DNA from: F1-60-MAGs149 sp037133755
GTDB lineage: Bacteria; Actinomycetota; Thermoleophilia; Gaiellales; F1-60-MAGs149
Length of the DNA: 64,000 nt
Assembly (NCBI GenBank): GCA_037133755.1
Contig: JBAXNN010000006.1
Coordinates: forward strand, 53,541-117,540
Direction: 5' to 3'
Numbering within the stretch: position 1 is the first letter of the stretch; every line of letters starts with the position of its first letter. The notes under the pieces are model-generated. The model worked only from the letters and a program-made list of their open reading frames with translations, made no database searches and was not told where the DNA came from. The translations under genes and the position numbers were made by a program. Shown here in pieces: positions 41,255 through 49,705 of the stretch.

Positions 41255-43504
41255 ATGGCACCGACCCCGGGAGAGTCGAAGCGCAGCGCCTTCTACGCCA
41301 CGCGCCCGATCAGTCGCGACGTCGTTGTGCCGGAGTATCCCGAACTCGGCCTGATTGCGTTTGACAGCCCGAATGACCCGGAGCCGTCGATCCGCATCGA
41401 AGCCGGTCGTGTGGTTGAGATCGACGGTATCTCCGAGGAGCGCTTCGACCTAATCGATGCCTTCCTCGCGGAGCACGGCATCAATGCGGCTGTCGCGGAA
41501 GAGGCGATGGCGCTCGACGACTTGCTCTTCGCACGCATGATCTGCAGCACCGAGGTTCCGCGCATCGAGATCCTGCGCCTCGTCGAGGGCATGACGCCCG
41601 GCAAGGTGGCTCGCGTGCTCGGTCTCCTGAGTCCGCTCGAGCTGATGCAGGCGATGGCCAAGATGCGGGCCCGCCGTACGCCATCGATTCAGGCACACGT
41701 GACGAACCGCATCGACCATCCGCTGTTGATCGCTGCCGACGCGGCCAGCGCCGTGTCCCTCGGCTTCCGCGAGCTCGAGGCCACCGTGCCCGTGCTGCGC
41801 GACGCACCGTTGGTCGCGCTGGCCCTTCTGATCGGCAGCCAGGTACCGGCACCGGGCGCGCTCACCCAGTGCAGTGTCGAGGAGAAGACCGAGCTCGAGC
41901 TCGGACTGCGTGGCCTCACGACCTACGCGGAGACCGTGTCGGTCTACGGCACCGAGCGCGTCTTCCTCGATGGCGATGACACGCCGTGGTCGAAGGCGCT
42001 GCTTGCATCGTCCTACGCGTCCCGTGGCCTCAAGATGCGCTTCACCTCGGGGTCGGGCGCCGAGGTGCTGATGGGCGCAGCCGAGGGGAAGTCCCTGCTC
42101 TACCTTGAGGCCCGTTGCGTAGCCGTCACGCGCGCGGCAGGCTCACAGGGAACCCAGAACGGCGGCATCGACGGCATTAACGTTACCGGCTCGGTGCCAA
42201 ACGGCATGCGGGAGATCCTCGCGGAGAACGTGATGGCCACGCTCTACGGCCTGGAGTCCTGCACCGGCAACGACACGCAGATGAGCGCGTCGGACATTCG
42301 CCGCACCGCCCACACCCTCCCGCTCCTGCTCGCCGGATCCGACTTCTTGTTCAGTGGCTTCGGTTCGATCCCCAGCTACGACAACGCCTTCGGCGCGAGC
42401 AACTTCAACGCCGAGGACATCGACGACTACCTGATGATCCAACGCGACTGGGGCTTCGAGGGTGCGCTGCGCTCGCAGGACGACGCCACGCTGCTGCCGT
42501 TGCGTCGCCGCGCTGCCGAGGCCTGCCGAGCGGTCCTCGACGAGCTCGACCTCATGACGTTCGACGATGCAGAACTCGAGCGTGTCGTGAGCGCCCATGG
42601 CAGCCTCGATGTGTCCGAGCACCAGACCGACGAGACCGCTCGGGCTGGCGACGCGATCATCGAGCGCGAGATCACCGCCGTCGATGTGGTGCGGGCGCTT
42701 TCCCTCCGTGGCTTTGACCTTGAGGCCGAGCGCGTGCTCGAGATGACGCGGCAGCGCCTCTTTGGCGATCACCTTCAGACCTCCGCCATCTTCGGCGAGG
42801 ACATGAGTGTCTTGAGTGCGCTAACGGATCCCAACGACTACGCAGGACCGGGCACGGGCTACCGCCCGTCGCGCGAGCGCCTCGACGAGATTGCGTGCGT
42901 CCGCCAGTCGCGCACCCACGCCGAGTTACTGGCGGAACAGGCTCCGCACCGGGGCTGCGTGATCCTGACCGAGACCGGACCCGCCGCGGTGCGACCACGC
43001 CCGGACGAAGTCGTGATCGGGCTCTCCCCCGCCTTCGGCAGCGACGTCTGGCTCACGCTCTCGGGCCTGACGGTGGCCGAGGCGCTGCGGCAGCTCCTCG
43101 CGGGCATCGAAGAGGAGGGCGTCGCCGCCCGCGTCGTGCGGGTGACGCACTCGCTCGACCTCGGAATGATCGGCTGGACCGCAGCCAACCTGTCGGGCAG
43201 TGGCATCGCACTCGCGATCCAAGGCAAGGGCACGGCACTTATTCACCGCGCCGATCTCCCGGTGCTCGCCAATCTCGAACTGCTCAGCATGGCCCCGCTC
43301 ATCGACGGTTCGCGCTATCGGTTGATGGGTCGCAACGCCGCCCGGCATGCCCGCGGCGAAAAGCCCTCGCCCGTCCTGCTGCCGGAATCGGGTGAGCCCA
43401 TGGGCCCGCGCTACCACGCCAAGGTGGTCGCGCTGATCAACCGCGAGAGCCAATGCCTGCGCGAGGGTGACCCGCAGGCCGTGGAGGTCTCGTGGCCGAG
43501 CTGA
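41255..43504 (+). CDS. B12-dependent diol/glycerol dehydratase, fused large and medium subunits
   Basis: A 749-residue fusion. Residues 1 to about 545 are the catalytic TIM-barrel large subunit (TPGKVARVLGLLSPLELMQAMAKMRARRTPSIQAHVTN, GGIDGINVTGSVPNGMREILAENVMATLYGLESCTGNDTQMSASDIRR, GASNFNAEDIDDY). The remainder is the medium subunit (RPRPDEVVIGLSPAFG, GIEEEGVAARVVRVTHSLDLGMIGWTAANLSGSGIALAIQGKGTALIHRADLPVLANLELLSMAPL). It converts 1,2-diols or glycerol to aldehydes through an adenosylcobalamin radical. Enteric enzymes keep these as pduC and pduD; a fusion is known in mycobacteria. First gene of the operon, overlapping the small subunit by 13 bases. Confidence 0.93.
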   Translation: MAPTPGESKRSAFYATRPISRDVVVPEYPELGLIAFDSPNDPEPSIRIEAGRVVEIDGISEERFDLIDAFLAEHGINAAVAEEAMALDDLLFARMICSTEVPRIEILRLVEGMTPGKVARVLGLLSPLELMQAMAKMRARRTPSIQAHVTNRIDHPLLIAADAASAVSLGFRELEATVPVLRDAPLVALALLIGSQVPAPGALTQCSVEEKTELELGLRGLTTYAETVSVYGTERVFLDGDDTPWSKALLASSYASRGLKMRFTSGSGAEVLMGAAEGKSLLYLEARCVAVTRAAGSQGTQNGGIDGINVTGSVPNGMREILAENVMATLYGLESCTGNDTQMSASDIRRTAHTLPLLLAGSDFLFSGFGSIPSYDNAFGASNFNAEDIDDYLMIQRDWGFEGALRSQDDATLLPLRRRAAEACRAVLDELDLMTFDDAELERVVSAHGSLDVSEHQTDETARAGDAIIEREITAVDVVRALSLRGFDLEAERVLEMTRQRLFGDHLQTSAIFGEDMSVLSALTDPNDYAGPGTGYRPSRERLDEIACVRQSRTHAELLAEQAPHRGCVILTETGPAAVRPRPDEVVIGLSPAFGSDVWLTLSGLTVAEALRQLLAGIEEEGVAARVVRVTHSLDLGMIGWTAANLSGSGIALAIQGKGTALIHRADLPVLANLELLSMAPLIDGSRYRLMGRNAARHARGEKPSPVLLPESGEPMGPRYHAKVVALINRESQCLREGDPQAVEVSWPS

Positions 43505-43890
43505 GGTATCCCCTAGGCGAGCACAATCGTGGCGATGTCCGGTCGCAGACCGGGCGGACGGCAGACGAGCTGACCGTTGCTGACATCCGCTCGGGCGTGG
43601 TCACCGCCGCTGATGCAGCCGTCGATCCCGACACGCTGCGCCGGCAGGCAGCGTTTGCCGAGCAGGGTGGTAATCCTCAGCTCGCCGACAATCTCCGTCG
43701 TGGAGCCGAGCTCGCCTTGTTCTCCGACGACGACGTGTTGCGCTTTTACGACGCCCTCCGCCCCGGACGCTCATCGGTGGCGGAGCTCGAGGCGATCGCC
43801 GCAGAACTCGAGGCTGGCGGCGGCACGACGTGTGCCGCACTCGTCCGCGAGGCCATCGGGCACTATCGCCGCCGCGGGCTGATCTCCTGA
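43492..43890 (+). CDS. Diol dehydratase small subunit
   Basis: A 132-residue small subunit (PduE-type). Features: LTVADIRSGVVTAADAAVDPDTLRRQAAFAEQGGNPQLADNLRRGAELALFSDDDVLRFYDALRPGRSS, the helical block that caps the active site in this family. It starts on GTG within the end of the large/medium gene and ends two bases before the reactivase. The N-terminal extension is short, with no encapsulation-type peptide, in keeping with the lack of microcompartment genes. Confidence 0.9.
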   Translation: MAELRYPLGEHNRGDVRSQTGRTADELTVADIRSGVVTAADAAVDPDTLRRQAAFAEQGGNPQLADNLRRGAELALFSDDDVLRFYDALRPGRSSVAELEAIAAELEAGGGTTCAALVREAIGHYRRRGLIS

Positions 43891-43891
43891 C

Positions 43892-45580
43892 GTGCTCGTC
43901 GCGGGCGTCGATGTCGGCAATGCCACGACGGAGGTCGCACTCGCGCGGCTGATCCCGGGTCGCGAGCCAGAGCATCTGAGCGTGACCCGCGGGCCCACGA
44001 CCGGCGCGAAGGGCACCGCCGAATCGGCGCAGGGTGTGCTTGATCTGATCGAACGCGCCAGCCGGCGATTGGGCGAGCAACCGCACCGCATCCTGCTGGC
44101 CGATCTGCATCCCGTCGAGACGGGCCTGCGCGAGCTCTCTGCCGATGACACGCACGATCTGGGAGGTGTGGGTATCGCCCGGCCTGTCAGCGCCACGCCG
44201 TCGGGCGTCGGCGCCGCGGCGGGCCAGCTGATCGACCTAGAAGACCTCATGGGCGAGCCACTCGGTCTGCCGGTTGTTCCGATTGTCGGCCCCATCGATT
44301 ACGACGACGCGGCTGCGCAACTCAATGCCGCTCGCGCGGTGGGCTGGAACATCGTGGCGCTGGTCGTCACCGGTGATGACGGCGTTCTCATCGGGAACCG
44401 CGTTGACGGCTCGCTGCCCATCATCGACGAGGTCGCCGATGCCGCAACCTTGCCGCGTGGCGCGTGGGCAGCTGTTGAGGTCGCGCCACTCGGAGGCGCC
44501 GTCACGCAGCTAGCCGACCCGTTGCGGCTGGCGGTGCTGCTGTCGCTTGATCCCCAACGGGCCCGCGGCGCCCGCAATGCCGCCCGCGCTCTCGTCGGCC
44601 ATCGCGCTGCCATCGCCGTCCGGCGCGAGGCCTCCGGTGGCGGCTCCACACGCGAGGCCGCGCGGATGGCGACCTTGCGTGATGGCTCCACCGTCGCCAT
44701 CGATATCGGCACCCGGCCGCCAGGGTTGGGCGACGTGATCGCCGTGGATGGCGTGGACGCAACGCTGCTCGATGCGTTTTGGACGGCGCTGCCGCGCACC
44801 GAGGACAATGCCGCGCTGGCGCTGCAGCTCCACCAGCGTCGCGCCGTGGGCCTGGCCGTGCTTGCCGAGCGTGGCGACACCGGACTCGAACGGGCACTCG
44901 CAGAGCGCTCCGACGCCGAGGTCATCGTGGCGGCGGCAGAGACCGCTGCGGCCGTGGCGGGTGCGTCGACCACACCAGGGGCTGGGCACGCACCCATCGT
45001 GATCGACATAGGTGGCGGCACCGTCGACCTCCACGTCGAGCTGGCGGGGGGCACGCGAGCGGTCGCCGCCGCGGGTGCGGGCGTCTTGGTCGATCGCATC
45101 TGCGGTGCCCTCCTCGGCATCGACCCGCTGCGCGCCGAACGCGCCAAGCAACTCCCGAGCGTCCACGTGGAGACGCCATTCATCCTCCGCCACGAGGACG
45201 GCGGGCGCACGTTTCTCACGCACCCGGCACCAGCGCACACGGTCGCCCATCTTTGTGTGAGCGAGCGCCGTGAGGGATCGCTCGATCCGCTCACCGCCGA
45301 CCTCGCACCTGAGCTGTGGGGGCGACTCCGCCGGGCGGCTAAGCGCGACGTCATCGCAGGCAACCTCCGGCGCGCCATCGACGCGGTCGGCGGGCTGCCG
45401 CCGGGCGAGCTGGCGATCCTCGTCGGCGGCTGTGCCGAAGACGCTGAGGTCGTCGATGAGGTGTCGCTCGAGCTTACCGATCTCGATCTTGCCATTGCCC
45501 GTGGCAACGTCCTCGGTCAACACGGTCCTCGAGCAGCTGTGGCCGTCGGGCTTGTGTTGCTGCACGCGAGGGGCGCATGA
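43892..45580 (+). CDS. Diol dehydratase reactivase, large (ATPase) subunit
   Basis: A 562-residue DdrA/PduG-type reactivating factor with an Hsp70/actin-like ATPase fold: VAGVDVGNATTEVAL at the start (phosphate 1), TGDDGVLIGNRV mid-protein, and VIDIGGGTVDLH (phosphate 2). It removes damaged cobalamin from inactivated dehydratase so that fresh coenzyme can bind. Starts on GTG two bases after the small-subunit stop and overlaps the next gene by four bases. Slightly shorter than enteric homologues, which are about 610 residues. Confidence 0.9.
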   Translation: MLVAGVDVGNATTEVALARLIPGREPEHLSVTRGPTTGAKGTAESAQGVLDLIERASRRLGEQPHRILLADLHPVETGLRELSADDTHDLGGVGIARPVSATPSGVGAAAGQLIDLEDLMGEPLGLPVVPIVGPIDYDDAAAQLNAARAVGWNIVALVVTGDDGVLIGNRVDGSLPIIDEVADAATLPRGAWAAVEVAPLGGAVTQLADPLRLAVLLSLDPQRARGARNAARALVGHRAAIAVRREASGGGSTREAARMATLRDGSTVAIDIGTRPPGLGDVIAVDGVDATLLDAFWTALPRTEDNAALALQLHQRRAVGLAVLAERGDTGLERALAERSDAEVIVAAAETAAAVAGASTTPGAGHAPIVIDIGGGTVDLHVELAGGTRAVAAAGAGVLVDRICGALLGIDPLRAERAKQLPSVHVETPFILRHEDGGRTFLTHPAPAHTVAHLCVSERREGSLDPLTADLAPELWGRLRRAAKRDVIAGNLRRAIDAVGGLPPGELAILVGGCAEDAEVVDEVSLELTDLDLAIARGNVLGQHGPRAAVAVGLVLLHARGA

Positions 45581-45867
45581 GCCCTCCGACCGTTGTCCTC
45601 GCGAGCGATGATGCCGAGGTGATTCGCGCCGTCGCTGCCGCCTTCGAGGAGGAGGCCGTGCCACTCAGCGTGGTCGCACCGATCTCCGCGCGCGCTGCAG
45701 CGTTGCGCTCCCCGCTCGGCATCGGGATCGCCTTGCACGATGGCGCACTGGCGATCGCCCTCTCCACCGGCCCCGATGTCCCGTATGTGATCGGCGATGA
45801 TCCGCGTCGCATGGGACGATTCGCCGCACGCCTCGCCGCTCGCCGGCCGCTGGGAGTCACTGCGTGA
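45577..45867 (+). CDS. Diol dehydratase reactivase, small subunit
   Basis: A 96-residue DdrB/PduH-like protein: VVLASDDAEVIRAVAAAFEEEAVPLSVV followed by SPLGIGIALHDGALAIALSTGPDVPYVIGDDPRRMGRFAARLAARRP. It resembles the dehydratase medium subunit in miniature, as PduH does, and swaps with it during reactivation. Coupled on both sides by ATGA/GTGA overlaps. Small and diverged, so assignment leans on context. Confidence 0.82.
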   Translation: MSPPTVVLASDDAEVIRAVAAAFEEEAVPLSVVAPISARAAALRSPLGIGIALHDGALAIALSTGPDVPYVIGDDPRRMGRFAARLAARRPLGVTA

Positions 45868-46619
45868 CACGGCGAGCCCTCGTCACCGGAGGGAGTTCTG
45901 GCATCGGCGCGGCCATCTGCCGCCGCCTTGCCGCCGACGGCTGGACCGTCGCTGTCGCCGGTCGTTCACGCGAACGCGCGGAGGCCATCGCAGAGGAGAT
46001 CAATGGCGTCGCTGTGATCGGCGACGCCGCCGACGCCGCGCACGACCCCGTCGCCGTTGCGGTGGCGGAACTCGGCGGACTCGAGTGCGCGATCCTCAAT
46101 GCCGGCGTCATCGCCGATGCCGATCTCCCGCACACAGAGGCCGACGACTGGCTCCACATGCTGGAGGTAAACGTGTTGGCGGTCCATCGCCATGCACGCG
46201 CGGCGCAGACGGCGCTTGCCGCCACCCGGGGGTCGTTGCTGATGACCAGCTCCGACGCCGGTGTGTGGGGTGAGACGTCGATCGCGGGCTACTCGATCAC
46301 CAAGCGCATGGTGCTCGCGCTGATGCGCTGTCTTGCCGCCGAATGGGGTCCCCAGGGCATCCGCGTCAACGCGATCTGTCCCGGCGATACCGCTCCCGGC
46401 ATGGTCACGACGACCAGCGGCCGGCGAGAGCCTGGGACCACGGAGAGCTGGCTGCCGCCGCCGCTCGGAGCAACGGTGCGAGCACAGGACGTCGCCGGTG
46501 CGGCCGCATTTCTGGCCGGTGACGACGCGGCACGCATTACCGGCGTCGGCCTGCTGATCGACGCGGGCATGCGCGCGTCGTCAACCGGCTGGCAGACTGC
46601 CCCGGAGGTCGGGCGATGA
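45864..46619 (+). CDS. Short-chain dehydrogenase/reductase
   Basis: A 251-residue classical SDR. Cofactor motif TGGSSGIGAAICRRLA, NAGV-type ILNAGVIADAD, catalytic Ser in LLMTSSDAGVWGE and Tyr/Lys in IAGYSITKRMV, and the C-terminal NAICPGDTAPGM. GTG start overlapping the reactivase stop. An Arg in the first loop (VAGRSRERA) favours NADP. It may reduce or oxidise the aldehyde or alcohol linked to the diol pathway; inferred from operon only. Confidence 0.86.
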   Translation: MTRRALVTGGSSGIGAAICRRLAADGWTVAVAGRSRERAEAIAEEINGVAVIGDAADAAHDPVAVAVAELGGLECAILNAGVIADADLPHTEADDWLHMLEVNVLAVHRHARAAQTALAATRGSLLMTSSDAGVWGETSIAGYSITKRMVLALMRCLAAEWGPQGIRVNAICPGDTAPGMVTTTSGRREPGTTESWLPPPLGATVRAQDVAGAAAFLAGDDAARITGVGLLIDAGMRASSTGWQTAPEVGR

Positions 46620-47158
46620 CACTTCTGACCGTGGGCACCGATTGTGTGATCGCACGCGCGCTGGTGGATGTCGCGCCGCTCGATCAGGTGGCTGCCGCGA
46701 CGGCGGCGATTGGCACCCACCGGCCCGACCAGATCGCGATCGTCGCCCTCCCCGCTCCCGCCGGCCCGATCGGTGCGATGCCGACCGAGGCGTTCGCCGA
46801 GCTGGCTGACACGACCGTCTCGTTCGCCCTGCTCGTTGCCAAGGCCGCAGCGCAGCTTGAACAGCCGGTGCGCATCGCCATCATCTGTCCCGCCGACGCC
46901 ATCCACCCGGACCACCTGGACGGCGCTCGCTCTGTCATCGGTGCCGGACTGACCATGCTCGTCGAGGTAGCGGCAGCACTGCCCACGGTCACCATCAACG
47001 CCATCGCCGTCGCCAGCGACGTCCCCGCCGGTGAGGTCGCAGCGATGACGCAGGTCATCCTGTCGGGACAGACGCCGTCGCTGAACGGCACGACGATCCG
47101 CCTCGACGGGGGTCACGACGCGGTGCTCGCCGCTGAGACACGAGGAGAGGGAGACTGA
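46616..47158 (+). CDS. SDR-like protein lacking cofactor and catalytic motifs
   Basis: A 180-residue protein whose second half follows SDR architecture (VRIAIICPADAIHPDHLDGARSVIGAGLTMLVEVAAALPTVTINAIAV, then a C-terminal LNGTTIRLDGGHDAV equivalent to the usual GxxxxVDGG end). The N-terminus (MTLLTVGTDCVIARALV) has no TGxxxGIG loop, and the YxxxK catalytic pair is absent. It is much shorter than the two true SDRs flanking it and overlaps the first by four bases. It may be a pseudo-enzyme that forms heteromers with one of them, or a decaying duplicate; intact reading frame and good codon use favour the former. Confidence 0.65.
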   Translation: MTLLTVGTDCVIARALVDVAPLDQVAAATAAIGTHRPDQIAIVALPAPAGPIGAMPTEAFAELADTTVSFALLVAKAAAQLEQPVRIAIICPADAIHPDHLDGARSVIGAGLTMLVEVAAALPTVTINAIAVASDVPAGEVAAMTQVILSGQTPSLNGTTIRLDGGHDAVLAAETRGEGD

Positions 47159-47159
47159 C

Positions 47160-47945
47160 ATGACCGACCAGCGACTTCAGGGCAAGGTCGCCCTGATCAC
47201 CGGTGCCGCCAGCGGCAACGGGCGGGCAATCGCACTCCGCTACGCCGCCGAAGGCGCCAGCGTCGTGTGTGCCGACATCACCTCGGCGGCGGTGGTCGGC
47301 AGCTGGGAAGAATCGACCCCGACGCACGAGCTGATCGCAGAGCGTGGCGGCAAGGCCCTCTTCGTCCCGTGCGACGTGCGCGACGGCGATCAGGTAATCG
47401 GCGCGATGGACACAGCGCGGGAGGCCTTTGGTGGGCTCGACATCGCGGTTGCCAACGCCGGTATCTCCCCCAAGGCCCACCCACTGCGCGACGAGCCTTG
47501 GGACGACTACAAGCGCGTCCAGTCCGTCAACGTCGACGGCATGTGGTGGACATGCCGCGAAGCGTCGCGGGTGATGGTCGAACAGGGTCGCGGCGGCAGC
47601 ATCATCACGCTCGCCTCGATTGCCGGCATTACGGGTGTGCAGACCGGCCTCCACTACAACATGAGCAAGGGCGCGGTCGTGCAGCTCACGCGCACACTCG
47701 CGATTGAGCTGGCTCCGGAGATGATCACCGTCAACGCGATCGCCCCGGGCTGGGTGCGCACCGCCATGACGCGCGACATGTGGGATGCGCCAGAGCGCCT
47801 CGCCTCGCTTGAGGCACGCACACCGATGGCCCGCCTCGGAGAGGTGGAGGATATTGCAGGTGCGGCGTTCTTCCTTGCCTCGGACGATGCGCGCTGGCTG
47901 ACCGGCGCGATTCTGCCGGTCGACGGCGGCTACTCGGCCGTCTGA
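47160..47945 (+). CDS. Short-chain dehydrogenase/reductase
   Basis: A 261-residue SDR with all hallmarks: GKVALITGAASGNGRAIALRYAAEGASVVCADI (Asp after the second strand, favouring NAD), VANAGISPK, IITLASIAGITG with catalytic Ser, LHYNMSKGAVVQLTRTLAIEL with Tyr and Lys, and NAIAPGWVRTAM. C-terminus LTGAILPVDGGYSAV. Overlaps the hydrolase gene by one base. Likely oxidises a hydroxyl intermediate of the operon's pathway. Confidence 0.9.
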   Translation: MTDQRLQGKVALITGAASGNGRAIALRYAAEGASVVCADITSAAVVGSWEESTPTHELIAERGGKALFVPCDVRDGDQVIGAMDTAREAFGGLDIAVANAGISPKAHPLRDEPWDDYKRVQSVNVDGMWWTCREASRVMVEQGRGGSIITLASIAGITGVQTGLHYNMSKGAVVQLTRTLAIELAPEMITVNAIAPGWVRTAMTRDMWDAPERLASLEARTPMARLGEVEDIAGAAFFLASDDARWLTGAILPVDGGYSAV

Positions 47946-48775
47946 TGGGCGTATTCGACGACGCACCACGCATCGTTGCGGCGCGTGGCGACCTCGCGGT
48001 CTGGGAGATGGGCGAGGGCGAGCCCGTGCTCGTCCTGCACGGGTTCCCCGACGCACCGATCGGCCTGACACCCCTCGTGACCCGCCTCGCCGCAGCGGGG
48101 TTTCGATGCATCGTGCCGGCATTGCCGGGATATCTACCGTCCAGCCCGGTCGACAACTACCAGTCCAAGGCCGTCGCACACGACATGCTGGCCGTGCTTG
48201 ATGCACTTGGACTCGAGCGCGCGCCCGTCGTCGGACACGACTGGGGCGGCTGTGTCGCGCTCGACCTCGGTGCAGACCATGCCGAGCGGATCACCCGCGT
48301 GGTCTCGCTCGCAATTCCGCACCCCGCGGGCTTTGCGGCACGTCGCCGCGATCTGCAGGAACAGAAGACCGCCGCCTACGCCTGGATTCTGGCCTACTCC
48401 GGCGGTGCAGCCACGCTCGCAGCGGATCCCGTCTGGCTCGACCAACTCCACGCCGAGTGGTCGCCTGGCCTCGAGCGCGCGGAGTGGCCCGCCGTAAAGG
48501 CTGTCCTGGCCCAGCACGGTGTCGGCGAGGCCGTGCACGGCTGGTATCGAGATGACTTCGAGGCGACGACGTCCACCGGCGACGTGCTCGTCCCGACGTT
48601 GATGCTCCACGGCGCCAACGACGGCTGCATCAGGTGTGCGTGCTTCCGTGGCTTCGAGGATCGTTTCCCCGCGGGCCTCGATCTCGAGGAGGTCCCCGGG
48701 GTGGGGCACTGGCTCCACTGCGAGGCCCCTGATCAGGTGGCCGCGCGGATCGTCGACTTTCTCAGCGCGCGCTGA
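47945..48775 (+). CDS. Alpha/beta hydrolase, epoxide-hydrolase-like
   Basis: A 276-residue alpha/beta hydrolase. HGFPDAPIGLTPLVTRLAAAGFRCIVPALPGY carries the oxyanion HGxP motif. The nucleophile elbow is VVGHDWGGCVALDLG: an aspartate in place of serine, as in epoxide hydrolases, haloalkane and fluoroacetate dehalogenases. The catalytic His is in VPGVGHWLHCEAPD. Position at the end of a diol-dehydratase operon makes an epoxide hydrolase attractive (epoxide to diol to aldehyde), but a dehalogenase is possible. Convergent with the LysR gene, overlapping by 14 bases. Confidence 0.82.
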   Translation: MGVFDDAPRIVAARGDLAVWEMGEGEPVLVLHGFPDAPIGLTPLVTRLAAAGFRCIVPALPGYLPSSPVDNYQSKAVAHDMLAVLDALGLERAPVVGHDWGGCVALDLGADHAERITRVVSLAIPHPAGFAARRRDLQEQKTAAYAWILAYSGGAATLAADPVWLDQLHAEWSPGLERAEWPAVKAVLAQHGVGEAVHGWYRDDFEATTSTGDVLVPTLMLHGANDGCIRCACFRGFEDRFPAGLDLEEVPGVGHWLHCEAPDQVAARIVDFLSAR

Positions 48776-49640
48776 GGAAATCTGCCAAGACGCGCGCCAC
48801 AGGACTGGGCCGGCGCGCCGGGAGGAGCGCGTACCAGTCGCGCGACGGCGGCGGCGGATCCGCCGCGAGCCGCACGAGCTGCCCCGAGGCAATCTGGTGC
48901 TCGACCGAGACCAACGGGACGAGTCCAACCCCGAGGCCGACCATGGCTGCTGCGGCCACGGCGGAGTTCGATCCGATGGTCGTCACGGGCGGTGTGATGT
49001 GCGCGGCCGCGAGGTACTCGTCCACCAGTCGGCGGGTGCCTGAGGCCTCTTCGCGAACCAGCCACGTCTCATCCGCAAGGTCACGTACCGACACCTTGCC
49101 GGCTCCGGCGAGGTGATGGTCGGGAGCTGCGACGATGATGTGCTCGTTGCGGGCAATGATCGTCCCTTCGAGCGAACCATCTTCCGGCGGGCGGCCACCG
49201 ATGCCGATGTCGGCGTTGCGCGATGCGAGCAGGTCGAGCACGAACTCGCGGTTGCCGATCTCGAGCTGGATCGGAATGTCGGAGTGCGCCTCGCGAAACG
49301 ACCGGAGGAGCGGTGGCAGCAGCGACTCCGCTGCGGTGTAGACGGCGGCGATGCGCACGGTGGCGCTCACCTTGCTGGCGGCGCTCTGCGCCATCCGGGT
49401 ACCCAGCTCGAGCAGTCCGAGCGCCTCGATCGCGTGGGGTAGGAATGCCTCACCGGCGGGGCTCAGCTTCATGCCGCGCCCGTCGCGCTCGGTCAAGGCG
49501 ACACCAACCTCCTCGCTCAACGCGGCGATGGACCCCGACACCGACGGCTGCGACACGTGGAGTCGCTCGGCCGCCGCGCGCACCGAGCCGTCCTCGGCGA
49601 CCGCGATGAACGTGCGCAGCTGGGAGAGTGTCATAGCCAT
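48762..49640 (-). CDS. LysR-family regulator
   Basis: A 292-residue LysR protein: helix-turn-helix LSQLRTFIAVAEDGSVRAAAERLHVSQPSVSGSIAALSEEVGVALTERDGRGMKLSPAGEAFL, then the periplasmic-binding-like effector domain (VRIAAVYTAAESLLPPLLRSFREAHSDIPIQLEIGNRE). It is transcribed divergently from the malyl-CoA lyase gene with about 65 bp between, the classic LysR layout. By context it is analogous to QscR or CbbR, LysR regulators of serine-cycle or Calvin genes. ATG at 49640 or 49634. Confidence 0.9.
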   Translation of the reverse strand: MAMTLSQLRTFIAVAEDGSVRAAAERLHVSQPSVSGSIAALSEEVGVALTERDGRGMKLSPAGEAFLPHAIEALGLLELGTRMAQSAASKVSATVRIAAVYTAAESLLPPLLRSFREAHSDIPIQLEIGNREFVLDLLASRNADIGIGGRPPEDGSLEGTIIARNEHIIVAAPDHHLAGAGKVSVRDLADETWLVREEASGTRRLVDEYLAAAHITPPVTTIGSNSAVAAAAMVGLGVGLVPLVSVEHQIASGQLVRLAADPPPPSRDWYALLPARRPSPVARVLADFLSAR

Positions 49641-49692
49641 TGCCTTATGAATCTTTCCGCATTACCTGCTGGTTGTCCATGAATTGGTGCCG

Positions 49693-49698
49693 TACCGT
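49693..49698 (+). promoter_or_regulatory. -10 element (TACCGT) of malyl-CoA lyase operon
   Basis: TACCGT, seven bases, ATG at 49706. The 49641-49692 stretch upstream is AT-richer and contains ATGAATCTTTCCGCAT, an imperfect LysR-type inverted box. Confidence 0.5.
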
Positions 49699-49705
49699 TG
49701 AGGGC

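Noticed and set aside
41255..48775. Bacterial microcompartment locus
   Set aside because: Diol dehydratase genes prompted a check, but no shell-protein (BMC) genes or encapsulation peptides are visible.
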